A stretch of 64,000 bases of DNA from Nitriliruptor sp040882055 (GCA_040882055.1 JBBECA010000072.1:1-64000); one strand, 5' to 3'; positions 24,015-33,078 are shown, counted from the stretch's first letter. Numbers and translations are program-made. Notes: generated by a model from the letters alone, not told the origin.

Positions 24015-25745
24015 TCAGGGACCGACGAAGGTGACCTCGGCCACCTCGGCGTTGTAGTCCTCGCTCCCCGCGCTCGACAGGCCGGTGATGTACAGCAGCC
24101 AGTGGCGGCCGCTGGTCGGGGACATCTGGAAGGTCTGGTTGGCGCGGATGTCGGTCGCGGCGCTGACCGGCTCGCCCCAGGGCTGGATGTTGCCAGGGCC
24201 GGGGTCGATGAACTCGTTGCTGTTGAAGAGCGCGACGTCGATGCCGCCACGGTTGGCGTTGACGAGGACCTCGCGGACCTCCTGGTCGGACCCGAGGTCG
24301 AACACCAGACCGACGCCCTCGAGCCGGTTCGAACGGAAGTCGCTGCTGCGGTCGGCCGTGCTCCACGCCGTGGTGGCGTCGCCATCCGCCGCGAAGCCGA
24401 CCTCGTCGGGGTTGTCGTCGTTGCGGCCGACCGGGTCCCACAGCTGGACCTCGGTCACCTCGATGGGGGTGCCCGTGGGTGAGGTGGCCGTCTCGGATGC
24501 GCGCAGGTTCTGGGTCGCCACCACGGCGATGAGCGTCAGCACGAGACCGCCGATGAACGCACCGACCAGCCGCCGGGCGTACTCGCTTCGCGTCGCCGGG
24601 ATCGGCCCGGACAGGGGCCGCTGTTCCGGCTCGAGCGGGAGCGCGTCGAGCTCGGAGGAGGCCCGTGGGTCGGTGACGAGCTGCACCGTGAGCTCGGAGG
24701 GCTTGACCGGCACCTGCGGGGCGAGCGCGGCCGCCATGACCGTGCCGTCGCTGAACCGGGCGGTGCGGTCGTTGCGGGTGGAGCGGACGATGGCGTCGTC
24801 GAGCAGTCGGGGCACGTCGGCGCGCACCTGCCGAGGCGGGAGGAGCTCGTGGGTCAGCCGCATGGCTGCGGTGGCGGTGGGGGTGTCGCCGGCGAAGGCG
24901 GGACGGCCCGTCAGGCACTCGTACAGCACCACGCCGAGGGCGTAGACGTCGGCGCGGGCGTCGACCCGGCCCTCCTCGAGCTGCTCGGGAGCCACGTAGG
25001 CGGCCGTCCCGACGACGGTGCCGGGGGTGGTCAGCGTCGCGTCGTTGTCGAGCGCCTTGGCGATGCCGAAGTCGGTCACCTTCACGGTGCCGTCGGCGTC
25101 GATCAGGATGTTGGCCGGTTTGACGTCGCGGTGGACCAACCCGCGGGCGTGCGCCTCACCGAGTGCGGCGGCGACCTGCTCGCCGACGGCCGCGACCACG
25201 ATGGGGTCGAGCTGGCCGCGGTCACGCAGCACCTGGCGCAGCGACGGGCCATCGACGTGTTCCATCACGAGGTAGACGAGCTGGTCCTCGCGGCCCGTGT
25301 CGTAGATGCGCACGGCGTTCGGGTGGTTGATCTGGGCCGCGGCGACCGACTCGCGTTCGAACCGCTCGACCACCACCTCGTCGCCCGCGTGGTGGGGGTG
25401 CAGCAGCTTGATGGCCACCGTTCGGGCCAACGTCTCGTCGAACGCCCGCCAGACGACCGCGGCGCCACCGGAGGCGATGCGTTCCTCGAGCTGGTAGCGC
25501 TCGCCGAGCCGGGCGCGCCCCGGCCACGGCACCTCGTCGGTCCCGTCGCTCGGCGCGGGGTCCGGGGGCCCGACGAGCGGCCCGCTGACGCCGATCACGG
25601 TCGCGGCGTCGTCCGATCCCGTCGGGGTGTCGCCCCGGCCGATGTCGATGCCGGGTACCGGTGTGGGCTGCTCGTCGTCGGGAACGTCGGAACCGGCCCA
25701 GCGCTCGGGAGCGTTGGTGCCGTCGGGTCGGGGGCTGCGGCCCAC
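24015..25745 (-). CDS. Membrane Ser/Thr protein kinase with C-terminal discoidin-like domain
   Basis: 576 residues. The kinase domain (about residues 85-350) is complete: ASGGAAVVW loop, VAIKLLHP lysine, HRDVKPANI catalytic loop, DFGIAKAL and APEQLEEG. A transmembrane helix follows (RLVGAFIGGLVLTLIAVVA, about 395-413). The extracytoplasmic C-terminus (about 425-576) resembles the F5/8-type or carbohydrate-binding domain found at the end of mycobacterial Rv3910. In Rv3910 the kinase is a pseudokinase fused to MurJ; here the kinase residues are intact and no MurJ part exists. The start GTG 25745 directly follows the upstream stop; 25790 is an alternative. Confidence 0.88.
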   Translation of the reverse strand: MGRSPRPDGTNAPERWAGSDVPDDEQPTPVPGIDIGRGDTPTGSDDAATVIGVSGPLVGPPDPAPSDGTDEVPWPGRARLGERYQLEERIASGGAAVVWRAFDETLARTVAIKLLHPHHAGDEVVVERFERESVAAAQINHPNAVRIYDTGREDQLVYLVMEHVDGPSLRQVLRDRGQLDPIVVAAVGEQVAAALGEAHARGLVHRDVKPANILIDADGTVKVTDFGIAKALDNDATLTTPGTVVGTAAYVAPEQLEEGRVDARADVYALGVVLYECLTGRPAFAGDTPTATAAMRLTHELLPPRQVRADVPRLLDDAIVRSTRNDRTARFSDGTVMAAALAPQVPVKPSELTVQLVTDPRASSELDALPLEPEQRPLSGPIPATRSEYARRLVGAFIGGLVLTLIAVVATQNLRASETATSPTGTPIEVTEVQLWDPVGRNDDNPDEVGFAADGDATTAWSTADRSSDFRSNRLEGVGLVFDLGSDQEVREVLVNANRGGIDVALFNSNEFIDPGPGNIQPWGEPVSAATDIRANQTFQMSPTSGRHWLLYITGLSSAGSEDYNAEVAEVTFVGP

Positions 25746-25746
25746 G

Positions 25747-26151
25747 TCAGGTGGCCTCGAGGGGCGCGCGGCCCGTCGCTTCGCGGACACCGAGGTCCGC
25801 CGTGGCGTCGAGACGGTGGAGCAGCACGGTGGACGCCCGTCGGGTCAACGTCACCGTCAGGTCCTCCCCATCGATCGCGACCCCGGTCACCTCGGCCCGG
25901 TGGACGTCGGCGGCTTCGTCCGCGGTCTGCTCGGCGGTGGCGAGCGAACCGTCCGACGAACGGTAGGCGTCCCGAGCCGCGCGCGCGACCTGGCGGGACG
26001 CGTCGTCGACGGCGAACGCGGTCACGCCCACCGCGACGAGTTCGAAGGCCAGGACCCCCAGGATGGCCAGCACGATCACCGCTTGGGCGAGCGCCCCGCC
26101 GAGCTGGCCGTCACGCGCCGGTCCCGAGGATCGCCACCTCGATGCGTCCAC
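25747..26151 (-). CDS. Single-pass membrane protein, TadE-like layout
   Basis: 134 residues from the GTG at 26151, with GGAGG about 7 nt upstream. A short basic N-terminus (SRWRSSGPARDGQLGG) precedes one hydrophobic helix (ALAQAVIVLAILGVLAFELV), then about 85 residues with alternating hydrophobic strands (AEVTGVAIDGEDLTVTLTRR). This is the layout of TadE-type pseudopilins, but there is no tad locus here, so the family is only a guess. It sits between DUF6049 and the kinase, where relatives usually have murJ, and its stop touches the kinase start. Confidence 0.6.
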   Translation of the reverse strand: MDASRWRSSGPARDGQLGGALAQAVIVLAILGVLAFELVAVGVTAFAVDDASRQVARAARDAYRSSDGSLATAEQTADEAADVHRAEVTGVAIDGEDLTVTLTRRASTVLLHRLDATADLGVREATGRAPLEAT

Positions 26152-26232
26152 GTCCGTCCTCCACCTCGCCCCTACGGTGGGCGGTGGCGGGGTCGCTCCC
26201 CGCCCGCGGGAGTGTCGCACCTCGGGGAGCCG

Positions 26233-28410
26233 TCAGCGCACCACTTCGAGCGTGCGGCGCTTCGGGCGTCGCCGCAGCAGGCCCGCGAGCAGCAGCACGA
26301 CCACCACCAGCCCGATACCCGTGAGCGCGAAACCCGAGATCGCCGTCGATCGCACCGACAGTGCCGTCCGGTCGAGCTCGATGCGCCCCGACGGGTCGGT
26401 GACCCGCACGGAGACCGAGAAGTTGCCGGTGGACAGGGCACGCGTCTCGAAGGTGACGGTCTGGGTGGTGCCCTCCTCGAGCGTCAGCACCTCCGAGCGG
26501 CGGCCCTCGGGCCAGGCGAGCCGGCCCTGCGAGGTCACCTCGACCCGGACGTCGAGCGGTCCCCCGTCGCCGCGCTGCAGCGTCACCGGGATGGTGCCGG
26601 TGTCGGAGGTGAGGGTCACGAGCGACCCGCTGGCGATCTGGACGTCCTCGAGCGTGCGATCGATGGCGGCGGTGACGTCGCTGACCAAGGCATCGGCCTC
26701 GCCCGAGCCCGCGGGGAACCACCTCGAGGTCGAACGCAGGAGCTGGTCGCGCAGCTGGGCCGGTTCGCGGCCCGCGAGCTCCGGGTCCTCCTCGCTGCGT
26801 GCGGCGGCGGCCGCAGCGAGGTCCGCGAGGGCATCCGCCAGACGCTGCGTCTGTTCGGCGGTCAGCGTCGGGGCCGCCGGGGCGGCGAGCGTGGCACGGT
26901 CCTCCTGCCGGGCGAGGGCGGCGACGGTCGCGGGGTCGCGCAGGTCGAGCCACGTCGCCGTCGTCAAGCCATCGAGCAGCTGCCCGCCGAGCTCGGTGCT
27001 CGGCTCCCACGCCTCGGGCGGGTGGAGCGCGAGGGCGCGTCCCGCGCTGTTCGGCGCCTCGAAGTAGACCATCGCGGTCTCGGCCAGCACACGCTGGCTG
27101 GTCAGCACCGACCCACCGGGCCGGGGCTCGGCGAGCAGCGCGCTGATGTAGGGGTCGCCGACGACCAACCGGAACGGCCGGCCCGATGCGGAACGCACGG
27201 AGCGGAGCGCCGCCGGTAGCGTCGGGTTCGCGGCCGGATCGGGACCTTCCACGGCCTCGTACGGCACGACCGCGACCTCGGCGGGGATGAGATCGAGCAC
27301 CTCGGGGGACGTGCTCGCTGGGAGCAGGTAGCTGCTCGGATCCGGGGTGCGGTCGATCAGTCGCTGCAGGCGGCGTCGCCCGGTGGTCGCCAGCTCGCCG
27401 GCGAGCTCACGGACCTCCTGGTCGCCCACGAGCGCCGTCAGGTCGGCGTCGGCGTACGGCCGTGGGATCGGGGCGTAGGGCAGGTCCTCGGTGAGGTCGC
27501 GGATGCGCTGCAGCACGTCGTTGGCGCGCCGCGCGGCCGCTGACTCCGGGTCGACGGTCCTGGACTCGAGCGCCCCGCCGTCGATCCGTTCGGTCCGCAC
27601 GAAGCCGTTGGCCCGGTCGCGGAGGTCCTCGAGCAGGTGGCTCGAGGGCGCGATGGTCACCCCCGCGTCGGGGAACCGTTCCAGCGAGCGGAGGATCGCG
27701 TCGAGCCGGCCACCGGCGCGCAGAGACACATCCACGTCCTCCGGGTAGGCCGAGCCCGGTCCGCGCCACGGCGGGGTATCGAGCGGCCAGAGCGCCGAGG
27801 TCAGCAGCGGGGCGTCCGGGACCTCGCTGAGCCAGACGGCCGCGGTGCGCGCCTCGGCGAGCACCTCGGTGCCGCGTTGGACGGCGATGCGGACCGGATG
27901 GACGCCCCCGCCTTCCGCCCACGCGACGTCCTCGGGCGGGATCCGCAGCTCGACCCCGGTCACCTCGCCGGCACGGAGCTGGCCCTCCGGTCGCACGTCG
28001 ACCGCGTGCACCGAGGGGACGGTGTCCGGACCGTCCTCATCGTCGAGGGCCGCCCGCAGACCGCCGCGGGAGCCCTGCGCGGGGTGGACCTCGACCAGCA
28101 GTTGGAGCTGGTCGAGCGGATCGCCCCCGGTGTGCTCGAGCAGCGCACGCACGACCAGCTCCTCGGGCGGGGGCCGCCGGTCCGTCGGGCGGGGCGGGTC
28201 CTCGGCGGAGGCCGGGGACCGCTCCGAACCCGGGCCGAGCGCCCCGGTGAAGTCGGAGACCGTGAGGGTCACCTGACCCGGCTCCTGCTGGGCCGTGACC
28301 GCAGCAGCGGGGAGCGCGAGGGCGATGTACGAGGCGGTGACCGCGAGCAGGCTCAGGACGGCGAGGTACCGCCGCGGACCCCGTCGCGGGGTCGACGGTC
28401 GCCAGCTCAC
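26233..28410 (-). CDS. DUF6049 family membrane protein (Rv3909-like)
   Basis: 725 residues. It has a signal-type N-terminus (YLAVLSLLAVTASYIALALP), a large extracytoplasmic part with beta-rich and helical regions, a predicted C-terminal immunoglobulin-like or galactose-binding segment (TIPVTLQRGDGGPLDVRVEV), and one C-terminal transmembrane helix (GFALTGIGLVVVVLLLAGLL) followed by the basic tail RRRPKRRTLEVVR. Length, topology and place between Nudix and kinase genes match the actinobacterial DUF6049 family linked to cell-envelope assembly. The start GTG 28410 overlaps the Nudix stop (GTGA); a longer frame to 28548 is shadow. Confidence 0.85.
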   Translation of the reverse strand: MSWRPSTPRRGPRRYLAVLSLLAVTASYIALALPAAAVTAQQEPGQVTLTVSDFTGALGPGSERSPASAEDPPRPTDRRPPPEELVVRALLEHTGGDPLDQLQLLVEVHPAQGSRGGLRAALDDEDGPDTVPSVHAVDVRPEGQLRAGEVTGVELRIPPEDVAWAEGGGVHPVRIAVQRGTEVLAEARTAAVWLSEVPDAPLLTSALWPLDTPPWRGPGSAYPEDVDVSLRAGGRLDAILRSLERFPDAGVTIAPSSHLLEDLRDRANGFVRTERIDGGALESRTVDPESAAARRANDVLQRIRDLTEDLPYAPIPRPYADADLTALVGDQEVRELAGELATTGRRRLQRLIDRTPDPSSYLLPASTSPEVLDLIPAEVAVVPYEAVEGPDPAANPTLPAALRSVRSASGRPFRLVVGDPYISALLAEPRPGGSVLTSQRVLAETAMVYFEAPNSAGRALALHPPEAWEPSTELGGQLLDGLTTATWLDLRDPATVAALARQEDRATLAAPAAPTLTAEQTQRLADALADLAAAAAARSEEDPELAGREPAQLRDQLLRSTSRWFPAGSGEADALVSDVTAAIDRTLEDVQIASGSLVTLTSDTGTIPVTLQRGDGGPLDVRVEVTSQGRLAWPEGRRSEVLTLEEGTTQTVTFETRALSTGNFSVSVRVTDPSGRIELDRTALSVRSTAISGFALTGIGLVVVVLLLAGLLRRRPKRRTLEVVR

Positions 28411-28904
28411 CGCTCCGACCGCACGTCGGCCGGGGCGACGATGGGCAGCTCCACCGTCGGTTGGCGGCTCGCGTGGCTGGCCTTCTCGACCAGCTTGCGC
28501 TCGTTGCGGTGGGCGAGCCTCACGATCGCGACGTCGGCCGGGACCCACTCGACGTGCTCGGCCTCGTCGTCACGCGGACCGGCGGGGAGCCCGTCCCACC
28601 ACATCTGGAAGTAGTGGACGAACTTGTGGTACCGGACCTCGTCGGGGCGCCACACGAACCAGTAGTCGATGGTGCCGAGCAGCGCGCCGACCTCGGCGCC
28701 GTGCCCGGTCTCCTCGCGGACCTCGCGGAGCGCGGCCTCCTCGTCGGTCTCGCCCTCCTCGATGCCACCCTTCGGCAGGGTCCACTGCGGGCGTCCTGCG
28801 GCGTTCCGGCGCGCGATGAGCAGGACCCAACGTCGACCGTCGTCGCGGTCGTCGCAGACGACCCCACCCGCGGAGGTCGCGCGTCGCGTCGGGTACCTGG
28901 GCAT
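28407..28904 (-). CDS. Nudix hydrolase (MutT4-like)
   Basis: 165-residue pyrophosphohydrolase for nucleoside-diphosphate-type substrates. The Nudix box is GGIEEGETDEEAALREVREETGHGA, split here as GGIEEGETDEEAALR and EVREETGHGA, with all catalytic Glu present. N-terminal strand SAGGVVCDDRDDGRRWVLLI. The ATG at 28904 is 6 nt from a TACGCT box (leaderless). It is coupled to the DUF6049 gene by a GTGA overlap, the order seen with mutT4 in mycobacteria. The actual substrate (8-oxo-dGTP, ADP-ribose, others) is not determined by sequence. Confidence 0.93.
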   Translation of the reverse strand: MPRYPTRRATSAGGVVCDDRDDGRRWVLLIARRNAAGRPQWTLPKGGIEEGETDEEAALREVREETGHGAEVGALLGTIDYWFVWRPDEVRYHKFVHYFQMWWDGLPAGPRDDEAEHVEWVPADVAIVRLAHRNERKLVEKASHASRQPTVELPIVAPADVRSER

Positions 28905-28910
28905 GCACCG

Positions 28911-28916
28911 AGCGTA
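28911..28916 (-). promoter_or_regulatory. -10 element for leaderless Nudix-DUF6049 mRNA
   Basis: On the reverse strand, TACGCT lies 6 nt before the Nudix ATG; no Shine-Dalgarno is present. It could drive the run to the anti-sigma gene. Confidence 0.4.
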
Positions 28917-28993
28917 CCGAGGGCGTCTGTAGGTGCGCCGGGTGCGCGTCGGGGCCTACGGTCGCCTCCAGGGCGCTGGCGAGGAGGTCACCG

Positions 28994-29447
28994 ATGCGTG
29001 CGGTGGTGCAACGGGTCAGCTCCGCTGCAGTCACCTCGACCCCGGCGGAGGGCGGCCCCGCCACCGAGACCGGCCGGATCGAGCGCGGGCTCGTCGTGCT
29101 CGTCGGCGCGACCCACGACGACGACGTCGCGGCGGCACGCAAGCTGGCCGAGAAGGTGTGGCACCTGCGCGTCTTCGCCGACGAGGAGAAGGCGATGAAC
29201 CGCAGCTGCGCGGAGGTCGGCGGTGGGGTGCTGGTGGTCAGCCAGTTCACCGTCTACGGCGACACGCGCAAGGGGCGTCGCCCCTCGTTCGTCGCCTCGG
29301 CCCGCCCCGAACACGCTGAACCGCTCATCGACGCCGTGGTCGACCGGCTGCGCGAGCTCGGCGCGGAGGTGGCGACGGGGGTCTTCCGGACCCACATGGA
29401 GGTCTCCCTCGTGGGCGACGGTCCCGTGATTGCTGGTCGAGGTCTGA
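28994..29447 (+). CDS. dtd: D-aminoacyl-tRNA deacylase, with probable 3' frameshift
   Basis: Hydrolyses D-aminoacyl-tRNAs. From the ATG at 28994 (SD GAGGAGG) the frame reads RAVVQRVSSAAVTS, VVSQFTVYGDTRKGRRPSF and THMEVSLVGDGPV (residue 145), following E. coli Dtd, which ends GPVTFWLQV. After GPV the open frame drifts into unrelated Arg-rich sequence and would run to 29677, 100 bases into pilT. In the next frame, from 29430, the sequence reads LLVEV then TGA at 29445-29447, a good match to the expected end. So two bases are missing (or one is extra) near 29429. This is either a sequence error or a recent mutation in the GPVT motif, so coordinates 28994-29447 assume a correction. Confidence 0.82.
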
Positions 29448-29576
29448 GCCGCTCCGCTCGTCGGACGGGACGCGGCCTCAAGACCCCCTCTACCGTGGTC
29501 GATGTGACCGGGGTGGAGTCGCGGTCGCGTGTGAGCGCTGCCGTCCGCCCCCTCCCACCTCGTCACCGGAGCCACC

Positions 29577-30659
29577 GTGGAGAGCGTCGACCAGTACCTC
29601 CAGCACCTCGTCGAGGTCGGCGGGTCCGACCTGCACCTCAAGGCCGGCGGACCCGCCTACGTGCGCATCGACGGTGACCTCAAGCCCGTGACGGTGCTCC
29701 CGCCGCTGTCGCCGGCCGATACCGAGCGTTTCGCCGAGGAGATGATGGCGGACCGTTCGATCCGCGACTTCGAGGACCACAACGAGGCCGACTTCGCCTA
29801 CTCGCTCGCCGGCGTCGGACGCTTCCGCATCAACGCCTTCCGGCAGCGGGGTTCGGCCGGGATCGTCTGCCGGCGGGTGCTGCCCGGCAGCCAGGACTTC
29901 GGATCGCTCGGCATGCCGCCGGCGGTCCGCGCCCTGGCCGAGGAGCACCGCGGCCTCGTCCTCGTGACCGGCCCCACGGGGTCGGGCAAGACGACCACGA
30001 CCGCCGCCATGATCAGCCACATCAACGCCACGCGTCGCTGCCACATCGTCACCCTCGAGGACCCCATCGAGGTGACCCACCGCGACGACAACGCGATCAT
30101 CGACCAGCGCGAGATCGGCGTCGACACCTCCGACTTCACCACCGGGCTGAAGGCCGTCTCCCGCCAGGACCCGGACGTCATCTTCATCGGGGAGATGCGC
30201 GACCTCGAGACCGTCGGTGCGGCGCTCCAGGCAGCCGAGACCGGGCACATGGTGATCTCGACGCTGCACACCACCGACGCCCGGGAGACCGTCAACCGCA
30301 TCGTGGACATGTTCCCCAAGGAGCAGCAGAACCAGGCCCGCATCTCCCTGGCGAACTCGCTCAAGGGCATCGTCTGTCAGCGGCTCGTGCCCCGCGCCAC
30401 CGGCGACGGCCGTGTCGCCGTGGTCGAGACGATGGTGATGACCACACGCATCTTCGAGTTCATCATCGACCCGCAGCAGCTGCCGCTGCTCGAGGACGCC
30501 ATCGCCGAGGGTGGGTACTACGGGATGCAGACCTTCGACCAGCACCTGCTGCACCTCTACAGCACGGGTGAGGTCACGCTGAAGGACGCGCTCGCGACCG
30601 CCACCAACCCCCACGACTTCCGCGTCTCGTTGCGCGCCGCGGGGCTCGCGACCGCCTGA
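29577..30659 (+). CDS. pilT: Type IV pilus retraction ATPase PilT-like
   Basis: 360-residue hexameric ATPase of the secretion-ATPase superfamily. Residues 1-100 are the N-terminal PAS-like domain (GGSDLHLKAGGPAYVRIDGDL). Walker A GPTGSGKTTTTAAMI (about residue 140), the Asp box IVTLEDPIEVTH, Walker B QDPDVIFIGEMRD, His box TGHMVISTLHTTDA, and C-terminal NSLKGIVCQRLV. These are PilT rather than PilB features. The GTG 29577 start follows GGAG. No other pilus genes occur nearby, so it is an orphan in this window; a pilus cluster could lie elsewhere. Confidence 0.9.
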   Translation: MESVDQYLQHLVEVGGSDLHLKAGGPAYVRIDGDLKPVTVLPPLSPADTERFAEEMMADRSIRDFEDHNEADFAYSLAGVGRFRINAFRQRGSAGIVCRRVLPGSQDFGSLGMPPAVRALAEEHRGLVLVTGPTGSGKTTTTAAMISHINATRRCHIVTLEDPIEVTHRDDNAIIDQREIGVDTSDFTTGLKAVSRQDPDVIFIGEMRDLETVGAALQAAETGHMVISTLHTTDARETVNRIVDMFPKEQQNQARISLANSLKGIVCQRLVPRATGDGRVAVVETMVMTTRIFEFIIDPQQLPLLEDAIAEGGYYGMQTFDQHLLHLYSTGEVTLKDALATATNPHDFRVSLRAAGLATA

Positions 30660-30662
30660 CGG

Positions 30663-32288
30663 TCACCACACCGAGCCCGGGGCGTTCGGCGACAGCGGTG
30701 TGCTCGCCGGCACCACGGCGTCCGAGGCGGCGACGATCAGACCCCGGTGCAGGGTCGTGGCGGCGTCAGCGCCGAGGTCGAGCACGGTCAGGTCGCCTCC
30801 CGGTCCAGCGACGTGCGCGGTCAGCGTGGCCAACCCGAGACGGCGTTGGAACGGGCTCGCGGTGCGGGTCACGCCCTGGACCTTGACCAGCGGCGCCAAC
30901 CCGGTCGTGACCGACAGGGCCCCGCTACGTGCGGCGAGGACGCGGTCGCTGCGCCCGTGCGCGAGCTGGCCGTACTCGACGAGCCCGAGCAGCGCCGCCG
31001 TGAACGGCAGCACCGCCCCGAGCCCCCGCAGCGGTCCGACCAGACCGGGGAGCGCGAGGAGGGCCGCTGCCGGGAGCAGCGACGCCCGCACCCAGCGGAA
31101 CACCGCCCGCCGCCGCGCCGCGGACGGGTGGGCGCGCAGCATCGGTACTCCCGCGACACCGGGCAGGAGCGCACCCACCAACCGGTCGACCTCCTCGTCC
31201 CGGACCAACGGGATGGTCACCCGGCGGTCGTCGCCGGAGCTCCCGCCCGCCGAGTGCACCCGGATGGCGGCGACCCCGAGCCCGCGGCGGACCCAGTTGC
31301 GTTGCACCTCCACCAGCTGGACGCGCGCGAGGGGCAGCACCGACTCCCGGGTCGACAGCAGCCCGCGCGAGATGTGCAGGTCGTCGTCGACCCGACGCAT
31401 CGTCCACCTCCAGTCGCGGAGCAGCCCCGCGGCGGTGGCGGACAGGAACGACGCGGGGATGAGCACGAGGACGATGCCGACGAGACCGAGCGCGAGGATG
31501 CGCCGGCCGACGGTCTCGGGGTCGAGCGTGCCGCCGCCGAGCTCGGTGGCGTCGCCGAGGAACTGCAGCGAGGCAGCCAGGACCGCCGGGAGCACCAGGA
31601 GCCGGCTCCCGGTGACGGCGGCCAGGACGATCCGGCCGATGCTCATACGGATCACCTCGTGGCCGGCGGCCTCGGCACGAGCCGGTCCTCCGGCGAGGTC
31701 GGCGTCGCGGCCAGTGTCGGCGGACGGCCCGAGCGCCGCTTCCCGTCCCGCGCGGATGGCCTCGCGCAGGGCGACGGCGTCGGCCTCGGGCACCACCCGG
31801 AGCTCGATCTCGGCCTCACCCGACCCACCGGCCGTCTCGACGCGCAGCGTCGCCAGTCCGAGCAGCCGGGAGGCCAGCGAACGTTCGACCTCGACCTGCT
31901 GGATCCGGGCGACGTCGAGCGCCCGGTGGTTGCGCGAGACGACCCCCTCGTCGACGCGGAGGACCTCGCCGTCGAAGCTGAAGCGGAAGCGGCGCCAGGC
32001 GAGGACACGCCCGACGCCGGTGACCAGCAACAGCAACCCCACCACGATCGCCGCGAAGCCGAAGCCGGGACCGGCACCCGCGCCGATCACCGCCGGCAGC
32101 ACCAGGCCCTGGACGAGCTGGCGGAGCGGCACGCCGAGCACGATGGATGCGGGGTGCAGCGCCCTCGGGATGGTGAAGCCCGCGTCGCCCGGCGGGGGTG
32201 AACTCCCGCCGGTGGCGGGCGGCCACGACCCGCCCGGCGGGGGTGGCGGTGGGGCGGCGCCGGAGGGATCAGACGGCATCGTGGACAC
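30663..32288 (-). CDS. Triple PH-domain (bPH2/DUF304) membrane protein, YdbT-like
   Basis: 541 residues, membrane-bound. Three bPH2 domains, each beside hydrophobic helices: RFRFSFDGEVLRVDEGVV, DDLHISRGLLSTRESVLPL, and RSGALSVTTGLAPLVKVQG. This number of domains is typical of YdbT. The about 45-residue N-terminus is Pro/Gly-rich. The GTG at 32288 overlaps the end of the upstream PH-domain gene by 20 bases (ATG 32279 is an alternative). YdbS/YdbT pairs are linked to secretion and drug sensitivity in some Firmicutes; the exact role here is unknown. Confidence 0.87.
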   Translation of the reverse strand: MSTMPSDPSGAAPPPPPPGGSWPPATGGSSPPPGDAGFTIPRALHPASIVLGVPLRQLVQGLVLPAVIGAGAGPGFGFAAIVVGLLLLVTGVGRVLAWRRFRFSFDGEVLRVDEGVVSRNHRALDVARIQQVEVERSLASRLLGLATLRVETAGGSGEAEIELRVVPEADAVALREAIRAGREAALGPSADTGRDADLAGGPARAEAAGHEVIRMSIGRIVLAAVTGSRLLVLPAVLAASLQFLGDATELGGGTLDPETVGRRILALGLVGIVLVLIPASFLSATAAGLLRDWRWTMRRVDDDLHISRGLLSTRESVLPLARVQLVEVQRNWVRRGLGVAAIRVHSAGGSSGDDRRVTIPLVRDEEVDRLVGALLPGVAGVPMLRAHPSAARRRAVFRWVRASLLPAAALLALPGLVGPLRGLGAVLPFTAALLGLVEYGQLAHGRSDRVLAARSGALSVTTGLAPLVKVQGVTRTASPFQRRLGLATLTAHVAGPGGDLTVLDLGADAATTLHRGLIVAASDAVVPASTPLSPNAPGSVW

Positions 32289-32961
32289 CGCTGTCGCGCC
32301 CCTCGACGGCCGAGGCCGCGCGGGCGAGCAGGACGCGGCGCACCTGCGGGGCGTGGTCGGCCGCGATCCCGGGCAGGGTCGCGCTGCCCGAGGCCGACGC
32401 CGAGGTGACCTGGAGGGACGCGAGCCCGAGCAGCCGGTCGAGCGGCCCCTGGTTCACGTCGATCTGCTGGATGCGGAAGTACGGCAGCGCCTCCGCCCGC
32501 CGGACCACGACCCCGTGGTCGAGCTCGATGGCCAGCTCGGTCAGCCGCCACCGCCACCGCTCGTAGCGGGCCCGCGGGTACCAGACCGTGAGGGCGATGG
32601 TCAGCCCGGCCAGCACGGCCACGGGGACCAGGCCCTGCACGCCGAGGACGGCGGTCGCGACGACCCCGACCACCACCGTCGGGAGCGTGCAGAGGAGGGC
32701 GGTGCTGACCCGCCAGACCGTGACGATGCGGCCGTCGAGCGGCCGTTCTCGGTCGTCGAGGTCCGGGAGCGGGGTCTCACCGTCGCCGGCCCCCGGACGC
32801 GTCGGCGAGCCGGACGCTGGTCCCGGCGGGGGTGGAGGTGGCGGGGGAGGCGGCTCACCAGCTCCGGGGCCGGTGTCCGGACCGGTCACCGCCCAGGCGG
32901 GCGGGTCGGACGACGACCCAGGGGGCATGCTCGTCGGCGTCGGTTCGTCCGGTGCGGTCAA
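32269..32961 (-). CDS. PH-domain (bPH2/DUF304) membrane protein, YdbS-like
   Basis: 230 residues from a probable TTG at 32961, with GAGGA upstream. The N-terminus (about 1-70) is disordered and contains a run of ten prolines. Two transmembrane helices (TALLCTLPTVVVGVVATAVL; LVPVAVLAGLTIALTVWY) are followed by one bPH2 domain with WRLTELAIELDHGVVVRR and YFRIQQIDVNQGPLDRLLGL. The stop lies within the start region of the triple-PH gene, so they form an operon. Alternative starts at the internal ATG near 32928 are possible. Confidence 0.82.
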   Translation of the reverse strand: MTAPDEPTPTSMPPGSSSDPPAWAVTGPDTGPGAGEPPPPPPPPPPGPASGSPTRPGAGDGETPLPDLDDRERPLDGRIVTVWRVSTALLCTLPTVVVGVVATAVLGVQGLVPVAVLAGLTIALTVWYPRARYERWRWRLTELAIELDHGVVVRRAEALPYFRIQQIDVNQGPLDRLLGLASLQVTSASASGSATLPGIAADHAPQVRRVLLARAASAVEGRDSGVHDAV

Positions 32962-33078
32962 CGGTGGTCCTCGTCTCGAGGGGGCGGGCCGACCTCAGCG
33001 CTCGGTCCGCGCGTCGCCGCAGGATGGACGCTACCGAGGCGGCACCCCGCACCGCAGCCCCCCGACCGAGGAGCACCC

